DNA of 64,000 nucleotides, from the NCBI GenBank assembly GCA_023213315.1, contig JAKCPI010031598.1, positions 96,840 through 160,839 of the forward strand, in the 5' to 3' direction. The notes under the pieces are model-generated. The model saw only the letters and a program-made list of their open reading frames with translations, was not told where the DNA came from and did not search any database. Positions 22,870 to 34,164 of the stretch are shown one piece after another. The position numbers and the translations under genes were made by a program. This DNA is from Euborellia annulipes. Lineage: Eukaryota > Arthropoda > Insecta > Dermaptera > Anisolabididae. The first letter of the stretch is position 1. Each line of letters opens with the position of its first letter.

Positions 22870-23259
22870 TATATATATATATTTATACGTATATATATAT
22901 ATATATATATATAATGGAATGACGTTGAGATAATAATTTTTCTCTTAGTTTCTATTTTATATAGAATTTTTTTGATTGTAATATCAAATAAAATATTTAA
23001 AATAAAAAAATAAAGAGAGATATCAAGTATAGGGGTAAAAATATTTCTTGAAAAAAACATAACAAAGGAATTTAAATATAAAATATTATATTTATTTTTA
23101 ATTTTTTGTTTTTTATTTAATTACATTTCATTATTTTATAAAATATACTTTGAAATTTTTTGAAAATATATTTAAAAGAATTGATATTTACCAAATAAAA
23201 AGAAATTGGGTAATTTTATAGTTTTTATTTTAAATTAAAATATATAAATCCTTTATTAA

Positions 23260-23884
23260 TAATGTTTTTAACACATAGATATAAAAGAGTTCCCTCATTT
23301 AGCTATTTCCCTATCCATCTATATTTTTCAAATATATTGGCTAAAGGAAGTAATTCAAAGCAAAAGTGAAATTCCGATTATGATTATTTGGGAAACGTTT
23401 AGAGTAAAGTAAAGTAAGAATCAGAATAAAATGGAATGTGATTGACCTTATGACCCGAGAAGAGATTAAGTATTATCTTTCTGATGACTGTATTCCCTGA
23501 ATTTCGCCAATCACATCTTGATTTGTTCGAGTCCATGAATGCTAATTGCCCCCCTTTGGAATTTGCAACTGTGCATTTCCTCAGCGGTGGGAACAGCCTT
23601 TGTCACCGGTTGCCGATGGAGACATCGGGCCACTTTCTCCTTATAGTTGAGGAGTCCCTCCGAATAAGACAAGGTCGCCATCAGGTCTATATAAGTCTGT
23701 GGGGGGCGAAGTTCCCCGACTATTTGCGCCGAGGAGTGCAGTGAATCAGTGCAGAGTGTCAGTGCCCTTGTTGGAGGAGGAACTCATCAGGTCAGAGCAG
23801 TTCATTTTCTTAACGAAAGTGGAGCCGAATTTTGTGTGCAATTCTGAAACAAAAATTTGTTTTTAAGTGGTCAATTAAAAATAG
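23260..23884 (+). promoter_or_regulatory. Single-copy GC-richer region with TATA box; candidate cuticle-gene promoter
   Basis: This is the first long stretch without repeats and it is richer in GC than its surroundings. TATATAAG lies at 23,688-23,695. A start site would be expected near 23,718, followed by a leader with three CAGT motifs at about 23,739-23,764. A weak donor, CAG|GTCAGA, lies at 23,790. The first coding exon of the cuticle gene begins right after an acceptor at 33,066, so a noncoding first exon must lie upstream on the same strand, and this is the best candidate. The link is inferred. Confidence 0.35.
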
Positions 23885-24005
23885 CCGGTGACCCGTGGCT
23901 CAGAGAGAAGACACCTGTGTATTTCATTTGAATTGACTACAAATCATTTGAAATTAATAGGGCTGGAGTGAATGGCCTTAGATGCCGAAAAAGACCTTAA
24001 ATAAA
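23885..24005 (+). repeat. SINE, copy 1
   Basis: It shares a core with 31,960-32,110: ATTTCATTTGAATTG, then ATCATTTGAAAT, AATAGGG.TGG and AGATGCCGAA. It ends GACCTTAAATAAATAAA. The start has a B-box-like GTGACCCGTGGCTC phrase. Confidence 0.6.
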
Positions 24006-24619
24006 TAAAAAATTTAGACATACAAATGCAAAAGAATTATATATTCACTCACAAAAATCATTAAATTAATACAAAATTTGTTTTCCTGCTCATTAGAGTC
24101 TGATAATTAATAAAAAAAATTCTTTCAGGAAAAAAAACAAATTTATTTTATTAAAAAAAAAAATAATAATAATAAATTATTTTTTGAAAAATTTTTGCAA
24201 TATTCATGTAAATTTTCACGTTGAAAAATAAAATTTTAATGCTGTCAACAAATTCAACAAAAATTTAATTATCTTTTATTTTACTAAGTAAATTTTTTTT
24301 TTTAATTTTTTCGTTTTATGAATTTGCATTCGATCTATAAGATGATAAAAATTATTTTTAAACAATTACTCTTCCTTCCTTTTAATTATTTATAAAATCT
24401 CGATTTTCAACGTAAACAGTGTAAAAAGATAAAGAGATAATTACTTCTCCTTCCGAAAGTGTCTTCCCTGAGAATTTATTTCTTAAGTTTTTTTTTTTTT
24501 TTGTAGTTAATTATGTAATATAAATAATTACTATTATGTTTTCAAATACAGTAAAAGAATTATTCATTTTTGGTACTGTATTGACAGTCGTCGAGATTAA
24601 AATTTTAAAAGGTAAACGA
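24006..24619. other. AT-rich, no gene seen
   Basis: Long A and T runs only. I see no supported frames or element ends. It would be part of intron 1 if the promoter at 23.69 kb is right. Confidence 0.5.
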
Positions 24620-24809
24620 CATGGGCGTAGCCAGATATCTTGTTAGGGGGGTGGCAACCATTCTTTAGGACGAGAGGGGGAGTTTGCAATTAAAATAAAC
24701 ATAGATTATTAATTATTTATTAAATATAATTATATATTTGTTTTTAATAGATAAAAAATTTTCAGAAAAAGCAAGGGGTGGCATTGCCCCCCTCTGGCTA
24801 AGCCCTTGG
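24620..24809 (+). mobile_element. MITE with CATGGGCGTAGCCAG / CTGGCTAAGCCC ends
   Basis: The two ends are inverted, with G-rich and C-rich runs just inside. Flanks TAAACGAC and TAAATGAG agree at six of eight positions, suggesting a decayed 8-bp duplication as in hAT elements. A relative is at 4,085-4,322. Confidence 0.6.
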
Positions 24810-25454
24810 TAAATGAGTAAATAGTAATAGTAATTTTTTTCTTTGAAATTTTAAAATGACTTGCTGTCTTTGGGTGAACGAATAGGATTATTTATCTTTT
24901 GAAGAGTAGCTCTAGCAGCAAGTCGTTTTAAAGTTCCGCCTATTCCGCCACATGGTCCTTTATCATGTGATGTTGGAAAAAAGTTCCAGTTTAATTTTTT
25001 TCCAATAGTAATAATTGTTTCTGCATCAATTCAAAAACCGTTTGGAATGCGATGGTTATACTAAAAAAGTGCTACGATTTGGGTCCTATTGTTAAAAGTC
25101 GATTTAAAGATTTTAATTGTTGATAACAATGTAAAATTTTTAATAAATTTTGATGGAACAATTTTTTTTTCTTAAAATTCACTCTATTAATAAAAAGTTT
25201 TTTTTTTTTTTAGTTCAAATAGAACTGGAGTTATGAATTTTTAAAAGTGACTCTCAAAGCCAAAAATCACCAAATTTTCAAATTTTCGACTCTTTCTATT
25301 TTCCAAAATAAAAAAAAATTCTCGAATACGGGTCTCTTTTTTTTGATAAAAAAAATTTCAGCCAAATAAAAAATATGTCTGACGGCCATTGTTCGGTTTG
25401 TAAAAGAATATACATATTTATATAAAGAAGAGGAATAGTTTGCCAAATAGGATA
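24810..25454. other. No gene seen
   Basis: AT-rich single-copy DNA. 24,840-24,960 is somewhat GC-richer (CCGCCTATTCCGCCACATGG type text) but holds no supported frame. Confidence 0.45.
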
Positions 25455-25775
25455 TAGGCCTATAGTAGAGACTTGCTAATCCTGACTTCAATAATCCGGC
25501 ATACTTGCTAATCCGGCATGTTGAAAAGCCACTTCTTAAATTTTTTCCAAATAAATAAAAAATAATTATAAGTTTATCTCCCTTTAATATTGTTACATAT
25601 TATATTTGAGAAAAAATTCTCAAAGAACAAACACTAATCCGGTAATTAAATTATTTTAAAATTTAATAGAAATTTGTGTTTAGAGGATAAATTTTGAATT
25701 AAATTAAATGTTTAGGATATTCGGGCATTTTCAGAATCCGGCATAGGGCCGGCCGGTCCCATTTAGGCCGGATTA
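25455..25775. mobile_element. Old pogo/Tigger-like MITE relic
   Basis: AGTAGAGACTTGCTAATCC at the left and GGCCGGATTAGCAAAT at the right are inverted, and TAATCCGGC motifs recur inside. This end type resembles the clearer element at 41,589-42,011. Boundaries are approximate. Confidence 0.45.
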
Positions 25776-26390
25776 GCAAATTTATAATAATCAGAAAAAT
25801 TTGAATTATTCGGGATCGGCAAATATTGATAATAAGACTCACTCAGGGCTGTACATATTCGGTGAAGGTGTAAATATATGAGACCGATAAATAAAACCAA
25901 AATATTTTATTTAATGTTAATCCTCTCCAGTAGCGCAATCAGGGGCGAGTGTGTTGTGGGTTGCCTGCCTCCAAGGTGTTGCCGGGAATTAGAGAGAATT
26001 AGTCTTTTGAAGTTCTTTATTAGTTCCAAGCTTGATGATCGTTCAACACTAACGAGATCAAGAGAGAGAAAATCCTCCCAAATAGTCTCTATGCAAGGGC
26101 GGATAATTACTCCCTCCCCCCGAAATTTGAGAAAATTTGATTTGTATATATATATTCTGGTAAACAAGTACAGAATGCAACTTTAAATCACCGAAAGTAA
26201 GAGCAAGTTGAGTGCTGTGTCACCGGTCACACCAGATTACCCCCGCACCCCCGAAAAACTCCTCTGGATACGCTCTTGTCTCTATGACGATCAGAGATTA
26301 TCAAACTTTAAACATTATAATTAGGTAATAAATAAGAAATTATATATAATATTTAAGATATTATATATATCGCGTATATATATGTGGTCA

Positions 26391-26460
26391 GCTGTGGTCT
26401 AGTGGTCAGGGCACTCCGAGTACAAATTGGAGGATCCGTGGTTCGACTCCCGGCGGCACA
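26391..26460 (+). repeat. tRNA-derived SINE or tRNA pseudogene
   Basis: A-box-like TGGTCTAGTGGTCAGGGCA and B-box-like GGTTCGACTCC are well spaced, and a CTCC/GGAG stem lies between. The acceptor stem does not pair and the anticodon loop is too long for a working tRNA. Confidence 0.6.
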
Positions 26461-26659
26461 CCCTTATTTTTTCGGATATATGAATTAATAAATATTTAAT
26501 TATGTAAATTATAATTAGGTAAAATTAATCAAAAATATATTTTCCAAGAAATTTATTGTTATAAATACTTGTATTTCGTCATCTTTAATGTACGCGCGTA
26601 ATACTAAGTAATATGGTCACAACTGTTAGATTTGCAGAAAATCGAAAAAAAAAAATCTA

Positions 26660-27147
26660 AAAAAGTACATTAGAAAAGTACTAAGTATTCTTTTATTCAA
26701 ACTCTTCAAGACGATAGCGGCATAACTACTTAGTTTAAGTATAAAATTTGCGTATTGAGAGTTTTTTTTGTTTTTGAGTAATTCATTGATATTTCACTTA
26801 AAATTTATTAAATTTATCGATAAAAAATCTTAAATTTTAAGAAGATCAATTCCCGTTAAAATATCAAAACATTTACCAAAATTTCTATGAAAGACATTTT
26901 ATTGTTTTTCTTAAAAGTGCCATTAAAAGAGAGGATTTCCTTATTAGTGAAATTGAATTTTTTTCACAATAAATTTAATGAATTTCAAGTGAAATATTAA
27001 AAAATTGGATTTAACTAAATAACTCAAAAACGAAAAAACTCAAGTTACTCAAATTTTATTCTTAGGCTAAGTGTCCATTTCGAGGCGTGTCGAGGAATTT
27101 GAATAAAAACAGCCAAAGAGTACTAGTACTTTAATGATGTACTTTTT
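26660..27147. repeat. Imperfect foldback repeat (AGTACT-type), third copy
   Basis: The left end AAAGTACATTAGAAAAGTAC and the right end AGTACTTTAATGATGTACTT are inverted, and the interior folds back in the same way as 5,178-5,713. This copy is outside the large blocks, so the foldback is a dispersed element. Confidence 0.65.
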
Positions 27148-27257
27148 TAGTTTTTTTTTCAATTTCCTCTAAATAAATAAAGTTCATCGATTGTGAACCA
27201 TAACTTTTAAACATTATTAACCCAAAAACAGCAAAATTCAAATAGTTAAAATCTAGA

Positions 27258-27533
27258 TCACATTTGCAATGCAACAAGAAGTATTTGAGAAGTAAGGGGG
27301 AGGGTACCGCCCTTTTATAAACAAGAAAACTGTATTTAAGTTTCCTTCAGCTGGCCCGCCAAAGGCTGGCTTTCCGGCTAGTGCCTAGCCTCCTGGACCC
27401 TCTTGCTCGTTTTCGGCTAGCTAGTTTATTACCAATTTAGGATACATCAATACCGTTTTCTTGTTAATAAAAGGGCGGTCCCCTTCCCATTACTTCTCAA
27501 ATATATACTTCTTGTTGGGACATTGCAAATGTG
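27258..27533. mobile_element. Foldback MITE with about 80-bp inverted arms
   Basis: The left arm starts CACATTTGCAATG and the right arm ends CATTGCAAATGTG. Between them both arms share AACAAGAAGTAT, ATTTGAGAAGTAA and ACCGCCCTTTTAT. The loop is GC-richer (CCGGCTAGTGCCTAGCC) and resembles text near 41,270-41,310. No target duplication was seen. Confidence 0.65.
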
Positions 27534-28994
27534 CTATTACTAGCCGCAAAGCCAGCCCTCTGCGGGCCCGCGTTTATTTTATTTGGGGATTAATAAGGTA
27601 TTTTAATTATTTTCTAAAAGCAGACCTCCCTCCCCCCTCCCCCCTCCCCCCGAATATATTTTCAGCTCAATTATTTTTTAAAAATATACTTTTAATATAC
27701 TATAATATTCTATTATAACTATTATTAGTTTAATTTTGAGAAAAGAAATATTTTCAAATTAAACTTTTTTTTTTTTAATATATTCATCTGAAATTAATTT
27801 TGTTGAGTAATTTTCAAATGTATGAGAAATAAAGAAACGAGGGGGGAGGAGAGGGAGGGACGGAAACAATAGTGAATTAAAATAGAAGAAAGTCTACTTT
27901 CAATTTCTAACCGAAATAAACACATACGTCGAAATTAACTATTTAAAATTTATCCAACTATGGAAAAATTTACTATATACCACCCTCAAATAAATTTGAT
28001 TAAAGAAACAGTGTAATTTTATGAAAATGGATATGTATAATTAAAGTGAAATATTCGTCTTAATAAACATTTCGTTAAATCTGAGATTACAAAACAAATG
28101 ACCCATTATTTATATACAATTCCCACGTTCTGAAATATAAACAATAACTTCTCGTAATGTCATGTAGTTAAAAAATAAAATAAAGGTTATTATCATTTTA
28201 TAACACCAAATGTTTTATGAAATATGTTTACATTTATCTATATTTCGCTAATTTCAAAAGCAAATAATATGTTAGAGGCCTCTGGGTGCAATAATCGACC
28301 CAACTGAGGGGCTACTTATTAATAAATAATAAAATAAAAATTTTAATAATAATAATACTTATATCGAAAATTATTTTATTTATTATTTTTAACAACTTAC
28401 GTTTGAAAAATTTTTTTTATGTCATTTGATCCTTATTAATACTCTTGAATTTAATAATAAAAGATATAAACATTTTTTTTTTTTTTTTTTTTTTTAATAA
28501 AATTTGTTAAAAATGATGGATAAAATAATTTTATTTATTGTATAATTATTATTAAGCCTCTAATAAAATTATTATTTTATTATTTATTATTATGACAGCC
28601 GAGTTTTTTAATATTTTATTTAATACGATTCCAAATTAAATAAAAATCAAAATATAATCCACAATAATGTCACAATCACTGACGAGAAAAGTTGACATAT
28701 AAAATTTTTAATATTTTTTTTTATATAACCCGTAGTTTTTATTAATAATAAAATTTCTAGGCAGATCACTCGTATTTTATTAGTAGATAATAAAGAAGGG
28801 AGGGGAGGGGCGAATTTATATTTAACCCCCCCCCACACGAAAAATATTTAAAAAAAAAATATATATATATATATATTGTATTTTGTTCAAAGGTACCTAT
28901 CCAAGTTAATTTTTTTTTTTTAATCTAAATATTTTCAAACACGTTTCGAGGGGCTCAAATGCAAGAGTTTTATTACAAAATTGTATAGCCTATC
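27534..28994. other. AT-rich, no gene seen
   Basis: C-rich runs near 27,630-27,650 and 28,825, G-rich text at about 27,840 and 28,800, and otherwise A/T runs. No supported coding region or RNA gene. Confidence 0.5.
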
Positions 28995-29541
28995 TATATA
29001 TGAACCGTGTTATTCAATGGTGTGTCAAAGACCAAAAAATTCAAAATTGAGTTAAGCATGGAATATTGTTTCAAATGCTTTAATTAATAGTATTTTTTAT
29101 GAAATATGTCCTAAAAAATTTATTTTTAATGTAAAAGCATAAAATTATTTTTACAATATTTCAATGCAGGATTTTACATTTTTCAATAATGATTTATGTA
29201 CTTAACATGTTGTTTCGTAATACTTAATTTGAAAAGAACAATTTTTCATTTATGCGTCAAGTGCAAGACATCGTAAACAACTATACGCTTGAGATATATT
29301 GTTGCGTTTATGCCCTAAGTATTTTCAATTATGAACACCGGCATCGCTATTGTTTAGAGGTATTTAATATAAACTCAAGAAAATATTAATTTTATCTATT
29401 TCAAATTTATATATTCAATACACCATTACTATATTCCATTTGTTGAAATTTAATACAAGTATTTCATAACCTACAAAAATTATAATTCATTTTTTAATTT
29501 CTTTTAGCCTAATTCTATAATGTTTTCTATCTTTTTCTATG

Positions 29542-29578
<37 letters not shown>

Positions 29579-30390
29579 CCAATTAACAATAAATTAATAT
29601 CGTTTAATTGAGTTTTAACCAGTGTGATTTTAACAACCAATAAAAAGTTATTTACCAAATAATATTATATATATTTTTTTCCCTTAAATAAACAAAAATC
29701 ATTTTTTTTTTTTGAAAAATGAGAAAATTTTCTCTGAATTCGTAGACGTCAAAATTTAATTTTTTGATATTATTCCTGATAATGAAAATGAAGATGAGGA
29801 TGAGGATCAGTGCGATTTCGAAAAGACAACAAAACAAATAATATTAGGTTAGGTTAGGTTGAAGTGGCCGTAATATTAAGTCTATTTCATTATTATAACT
29901 TTGATTTACTGTTTCCAAGCTATTTATTCAGAAATTAATTGATGAGAAAATTTTGATATCACTTTGTATTTAATTTTAAAATATTAATACTATTTAAAAT
30001 TGATGAATGTGATTTTGATAAAAAGTTTCTATGCTACTAGTATTAAATATAAAGAGACTTTGAAGCATTTTTGCAAATATAATTGGACTTAGAGAATTTT
30101 TCAATCATGGGTCAATGGACTTTGAAGCATTTTTTACAAATATATATCGCACATAGAGAATTTTGTAAAAATAATTTTTTATATTTTATTTTTTTCCTCT
30201 AAATTAGTCATATTTTTAGAGATAATTTATGAATATCTGCCATAATTACAGTATTTACTTGCACAATTGACAAAAAAAATGATATATAATCTAATAAAAA
30301 CAATTTAAATCAGAAAAACTTTAATGTTGATTTTCTCAAAACTCGATATTTGGTCTTTGACACACCATTGAATAACAGGGTTCATATATA
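28995..30390. mobile_element. DNA transposon with about 40-bp TIRs
   Basis: The left end (TATATATGAACCGTGTTATT, then CAATGGTGTGTCAAAGACC) and the reverse complement of the right end agree at nearly every position for about 40 bp. The element is about 1.39 kb, non-coding, with a tandem duplication at 30,057-30,165 (ACTTTGAAGCATTTTT). The TA-rich edges fit a TA target but do not prove it. Confidence 0.75.
29844..29860 (+). repeat. Short TTAGG repeat
   Basis: Three TTAGG units and TT. TTAGG is the usual arthropod telomere unit, but three copies inside a transposon can be chance. Confidence 0.5.
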
Positions 30391-31400
30391 ATTACAATAT
30401 ATAAAATTTATAAATATATGTATCTCTCCAAATTGATCGAATAACAAGAGAAACAGAAAGTTTTTTAATAAAATCGTATTTATGGTGTACTTTTTTAGTT
30501 TTTTCGAATTTTTTTTTTTTTTTTTTTGAAATTATCTTAAAGAATTTTTTTTTAATTTTATATAGGCTATATTAAATATATATAAAATGTTTTAGTATGT
30601 GAATTATTTTTTGCTTATATAATTATAATAATTCAAAAAAGTAATTTCTAGAAAAGTTTTTCTAAATTAAATTTCAAATAATTTTTCGTTTTTAAAATAA
30701 AAAATAAAAACTAATTAATGTCCTGTGACTAAAAATAAAATACAGTAAAAAATTTTATTAAAAATCACCGATAAAATTGCGGTAAAATCAGATTTCATTT
30801 TTATTTTTTAACAAAATTTATTCAATTTAAGAACTGGCGGTCCCAGTTTTGGTCAAGGGGGGAGGGGCCCGAAATTTTTGGTGAAGGCGGTTAAGTTTAA
30901 ACAAAAATTTATAGCAAATGTATTTGATCTAATTTCTCTTCTATGCTAAAGAAATGGATAAAAAAAAAAAAAATTTGCATTTAATAACGCATATATTATG
31001 TAACTTTCAAATTTTTTCACATCCTAATTGATTGTTTTATTTATGACTTCGTGAGAATTTATTAGCTTAAAAAAAAAAAAAAAAAAAATTGAGGAAATTT
31101 AGTAATTTCAAAAAGGGTGTATTTTAGGAGATGGTGTCGAAATAACATTCACCCTAGGTTAATTAATCCCCATCTTCAGCTTCCGCTATTCGATGTTTGA
31201 TCAACGCCGGCATCTCAGGATCGGGAAGACGAAGTCAGGCGAATAGGGCGAGGCGAGTGGGGGCAGACACTTCTGTTCGGACAAAAAAAAATCTAATTAA
31301 AAATATTAACCTTGCTCTTATTCACTTTGCTTGTTCGATTCGATTAAGCTATTAGCGGATTAAAAACATTTTTATGTTTAAAAAAAATTTGTGGTTTGAA
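30391..31400. other. AT-rich, no gene seen
   Basis: Mostly A/T runs. 31,185-31,270 is locally GC-richer without a supported frame. Confidence 0.5.
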
Positions 31401-31407
31401 TTATTAT

Positions 31408-31617
31408 TATTAGGGGAATTTTTAATTATAGAACACATTTTTGTATTATTTATTAAAAATATAAATACTAAACAACGTTTCGACTGCTTATTCTGCAGTC
31501 GTTTTCGCCCCGACTAAAGTCATCAATCGAAACGTTATACAGTATTTATATATTTTTAATAAATAATTAATACAAAAATGTGTTCTATAATAAAAAAACT
31601 TTCCTAATAATAAAAAT
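31408..31617. mobile_element. Penelope-like terminal fragment, foldback form
   Basis: An imperfect palindrome: TAGAACACATTTTTGTATTA at the left and TAATACAAAAATGTGTTCTA at the right. The centre contains CAACGTTTCGACTGC and TCATCAATCGAAACGTT. The GATGA...CGAAACGTT text is like the hammerhead-ribozyme region in Penelope-like terminal repeats. No coding part is present. Confidence 0.5.
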
Positions 31618-31959
31618 TTAGATCGAAATTTTGGTATAACAATATTCGGAAGAGCCGAGGTTTCTTTTCATTATTGTTCAGTTAAAAAAGATTCGAAATC
31701 CTTGCTAATTTTATTATCACAAAGTAAAAATGTTTTTAACGAGAGAGAAATAAGAAAGTTTATTTTAATTATAGCAAATATGATATTTTTATGAAAAAGC
31801 ACGAATTGGGTTTCTTAATACTTTGTTTTATTTTCACTTTAGATATATATATATATATATGAATGTGTGTCTGTTCGAGATATCAATAGAATTATATAAA
31901 CTAAAGATTTTAAATTTATAACATTTTTTTTAAATTTAAAAAGACATTAATTAGCTTCT

Positions 31960-32110
31960 TCTGCCTAGGGTCGCGGGTTCGCTTTCCGTCTCAAGTGAGA
32001 AAAATTTATTTCATTTGAATTGGATACTAATCATTTGAAATAAATAGGGATGGGGTCTAGATGCCGAAGCGAACCTACCACTAGAGAACACACTGTAGTC
32101 GGTTATTTTA
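31960..32110 (+). repeat. SINE, copy 2
   Basis: GGTCGCGGGTTCGCTTTCC is a B-box-like start, followed by the core shared with 23,885-24,005 and a decayed tail. Confidence 0.6.
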
Positions 32111-32224
32111 AATATTTATTTATTTTATTCTATTAAAACAAAAAATTGTAGTATTATTTAATTTATTTTTTGACTATTAATATTAGATGCCTATATTACA
32201 AAGCTACAAATTTCTATTAAAAAA

Positions 32225-32911
32225 TCTGGTGTGATGGCGCACAGCACACAACTTTCTTTACCTTCGGTAATCGAAAGTTGTGTTCTGTGCTTGTCACACC
32301 AGATTTTTTGTGTCGACATGTATTTAGTTTCCGACAGTAGGGTAAAATTGAATTCAAGATGTAAAATTTATAAGTATGGCAAAATATTTATATTTTGTTA
32401 CCATGGCAACCATTTCTCCTAGAGTATCTTTTCTATGGAGTACAAGAGTAAAGTGGTCTTCAGAAGATTTCAATGACAAAATGAGAATATACATTTTATT
32501 GAAGATCTAAAAAATAATTGATTTTTGAATTAAAAAAAAAAAATCGTTGGAGCAAATTTAGAGAAAATCGAAAAAAACTGAAAAAGTGCATCAGTAAAGT
32601 ACTAGTAGACTACTCTTTGGCCAATTTTGTTAAAAAGCTTCCTGTCACGTCCCAGGGGGGTGCCTAACTTAAATATTAAATTTCAACCTCCTAGCTCTTT
32701 TCGTTCTTGAGATATTTTGTTCACAGACAGACAGACAGACAGCCACACACACACACACAGACAGACAGACCATGTCGCGAAAACCACTTTTTTGGATTCA
32801 GGGCACCTCAAAACGTGTATATCCATCAAAATCTCGACATCGAATTTTTGACATGAATCCAATACTTTCTCTCTATATATATATTACATATATACATAGG
32901 TAAGAGAAAGT
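32225..32911 (+). mobile_element. Hairpin-headed element family, complete simple copy
   Basis: The element is 687 bp. The head hairpin (32,225-32,305) runs TCTGGTGTGA out and back to TCACACCAGA around a TTACCTTCGGTAA turn. The body has AAATCGAAAAAAACTGAAAA and TAAAGTACTAGTA. CAGA/CACA microsatellites follow. The tail AACCACTTTTTTGGATTCAG leads to TACTTTCTCTCTATATATAT and GGTAAGAGAAAGT. No protein is encoded. This is the best single reference copy in the window. Confidence 0.8.
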
Positions 32912-33066
32912 AATAATGTAACATTTTTTTAATAAGAATTCTGTATGAAAGAAAATAAAAAAAAAAAAAAATTCAAGGGTGTTTTTTTTATATATAATTT
33001 TTTTAGCATTTAATTTAATACCTTTTAGTTTTTCTCAAATGTCGATAAATAATTTCTCAATTCCAG
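32912..33066 (+). other. End of the upstream intron and its acceptor
   Basis: A T-rich tract ends in CTCAATTCCAG at 33,066, a good splice acceptor, two bases before the start codon of the cuticle gene. Confidence 0.6.
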
Positions 33067-33427
33067 AATGGCCGGGGGCCTGGCCGCGAGGTACTCCTTG
33101 GCACTATTCATCTACGCCTCCTCGCAAGTGTTCTTGTCAGAAACGACGACAGTATTGCCGGGCCCACCATCGTCATCCACGACAACAACCACAACGACAA
33201 CAACGACCAAAGCGCCAGTTGCAGCAGCCTCAACACCTGCAACGACACGTTTAGCTCGAGTACATGAGAGTGAGGACAGCAGTGAGACACAAACCGATCA
33301 ACAACAACAAGTGGCTATCCTTAAGCAGATCAACCGGGTGAACGATGATGGATCTTACACGTTCGGTTACGAAGCAGCTGATGGCTCTTTTAAGATCGAG
33401 ACACGCGATGTCCTGGGTAATGTTAAG
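33067..33427 (+). CDS. Cuticle protein with RR chitin-binding domain, coding exon 1
   Basis: This gene encodes a structural protein of the exoskeleton, secreted and bound to chitin. The ATG at 33,068 sits two bases after an acceptor AG. Residues 1-24 (MAGGLAARYSLALFIYASSQ...) form a signal peptide. Residues 30-65 are Thr/Ser/Pro-rich with ten Thr in a row. Residues 82-120 begin the domain (AILKQINRVNDDGSYTFGYE, ADGSFKIETRDVLGNVK). The exon ends in phase 0 at AAG|GTGAGT (33,427). Joined with exons at 35,907, 36,143 and 37,764 it gives 559 residues with one frame throughout. The spaced aromatic residues and the EA-DGS-IETRD text are typical of the Rebers-Riddiford (chitin_bind_4) family. I do not assign RR-1 or RR-2. 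Confidence 0.93.
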
Positions 33428-33512
33428 GTGAGTCGGAAAGGAAATATACCAGAATTATCCCATAAGTAATGGCACTTTTTCTTCTTCTCTCATTTCACTG
33501 CCCCAGTAGTAG

Positions 33513-34072
33513 TCAGGTCTATTCTCTAAAAACAGACGTTAAAATTTAACATCAACAAATGGGTGTTAAAAAGTAAAGCTTTAAAAAATGCTATTCTCTA
33601 AACCAGGTTTTAAAAGCGACGTTAACATTTTATTTTTTTTAGCACCAGATGTTAACGATTCATGTTTTCTGTTTGTTCGTGTTTTTAGACCCCTCGATAT
33701 TCTCTCGAGCATGCTCATTACTTACATGATTTGTTATGTTCAATCTAGTAGGCCTATCTGACACACCAGAGTTAAAAAATTATATTCTCTAAACCAAGTT
33801 TTAACAGCCACATTAACATGTTCAAAGCTGTCAAAATCATAACAGTACTTTTTGGTTAAAGACGCCATTTTTATCCATTAAATGCGGCATTAAAATATTA
33901 AAGGCACCTCCTTGACATGACATTAATTTTAACACTATTGGCTAAATGTTAACGCTTCGGCTTTAAAGTTTTTGCTTACATAATAGCAATTTGAGTCAAG
34001 AAAGTGTTAAAATGAATTAACGCTGTTTACAGATGTTAAAAGTTAACATTTTTGCTTAGAGAATAGACCTGA
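33513..34072. mobile_element. TIR element in the intron just after coding exon 1
   Basis: The ends are inverted (TCAGGTCTATTCTCTAA and TTAGAGAATAGACCTGA). It is 560 bp, starting 85 bp after the exon's donor. Inside, TTCTCTAAACCAGGTTTTAA (near 33,590) recurs near 33,783, with many GTTAAAA/TTTTAAC motifs in both directions. Target duplication is not clear. No transposase. Confidence 0.75.
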
Positions 34073-34164
34073 TAAAGTACATATTTCCACTGTATATTTT
34101 ACAATTTCTTTCCTCGACCACATTGACGTAGAAAAAAATTATTGCTAAGACTTATGCAGAACTC

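Larger units (their letters stand above)
17735..23250. repeat. Block C, left copy of a second inverted repeat pair
   Basis: Matches 51,900-55,480 inverted: 17,735-19,000 with 54,240-55,480; 19,000-20,310 with 52,690-53,830; 20,838-21,001 with 52,520-52,670; 22,240-22,500 with 52,270-52,520; 22,920-23,250 with 51,920-52,255. Left-only insertions are 19,625-19,796, 21,002-22,239 and 22,505-22,869. Right-only is the LINE near 53.8-54.2 kb. Confidence 0.85.

Noticed and set aside
23484..23744. 86-codon frame in the single-copy region (MTVFPEFRQSHLDLF...)
   Set aside because: It overlaps the TATA box and expected start site, has no recognisable domain, and better fits promoter DNA.
26391..26460. 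A functional tRNA gene
   Set aside because: A and B boxes are good but the acceptor stem does not pair and the anticodon loop is too long; the same holds for 9,505, 37,095 and 49,005.
29844..29860. Interstitial telomere
   Set aside because: Only three TTAGG units; too short to claim a telomere remnant.
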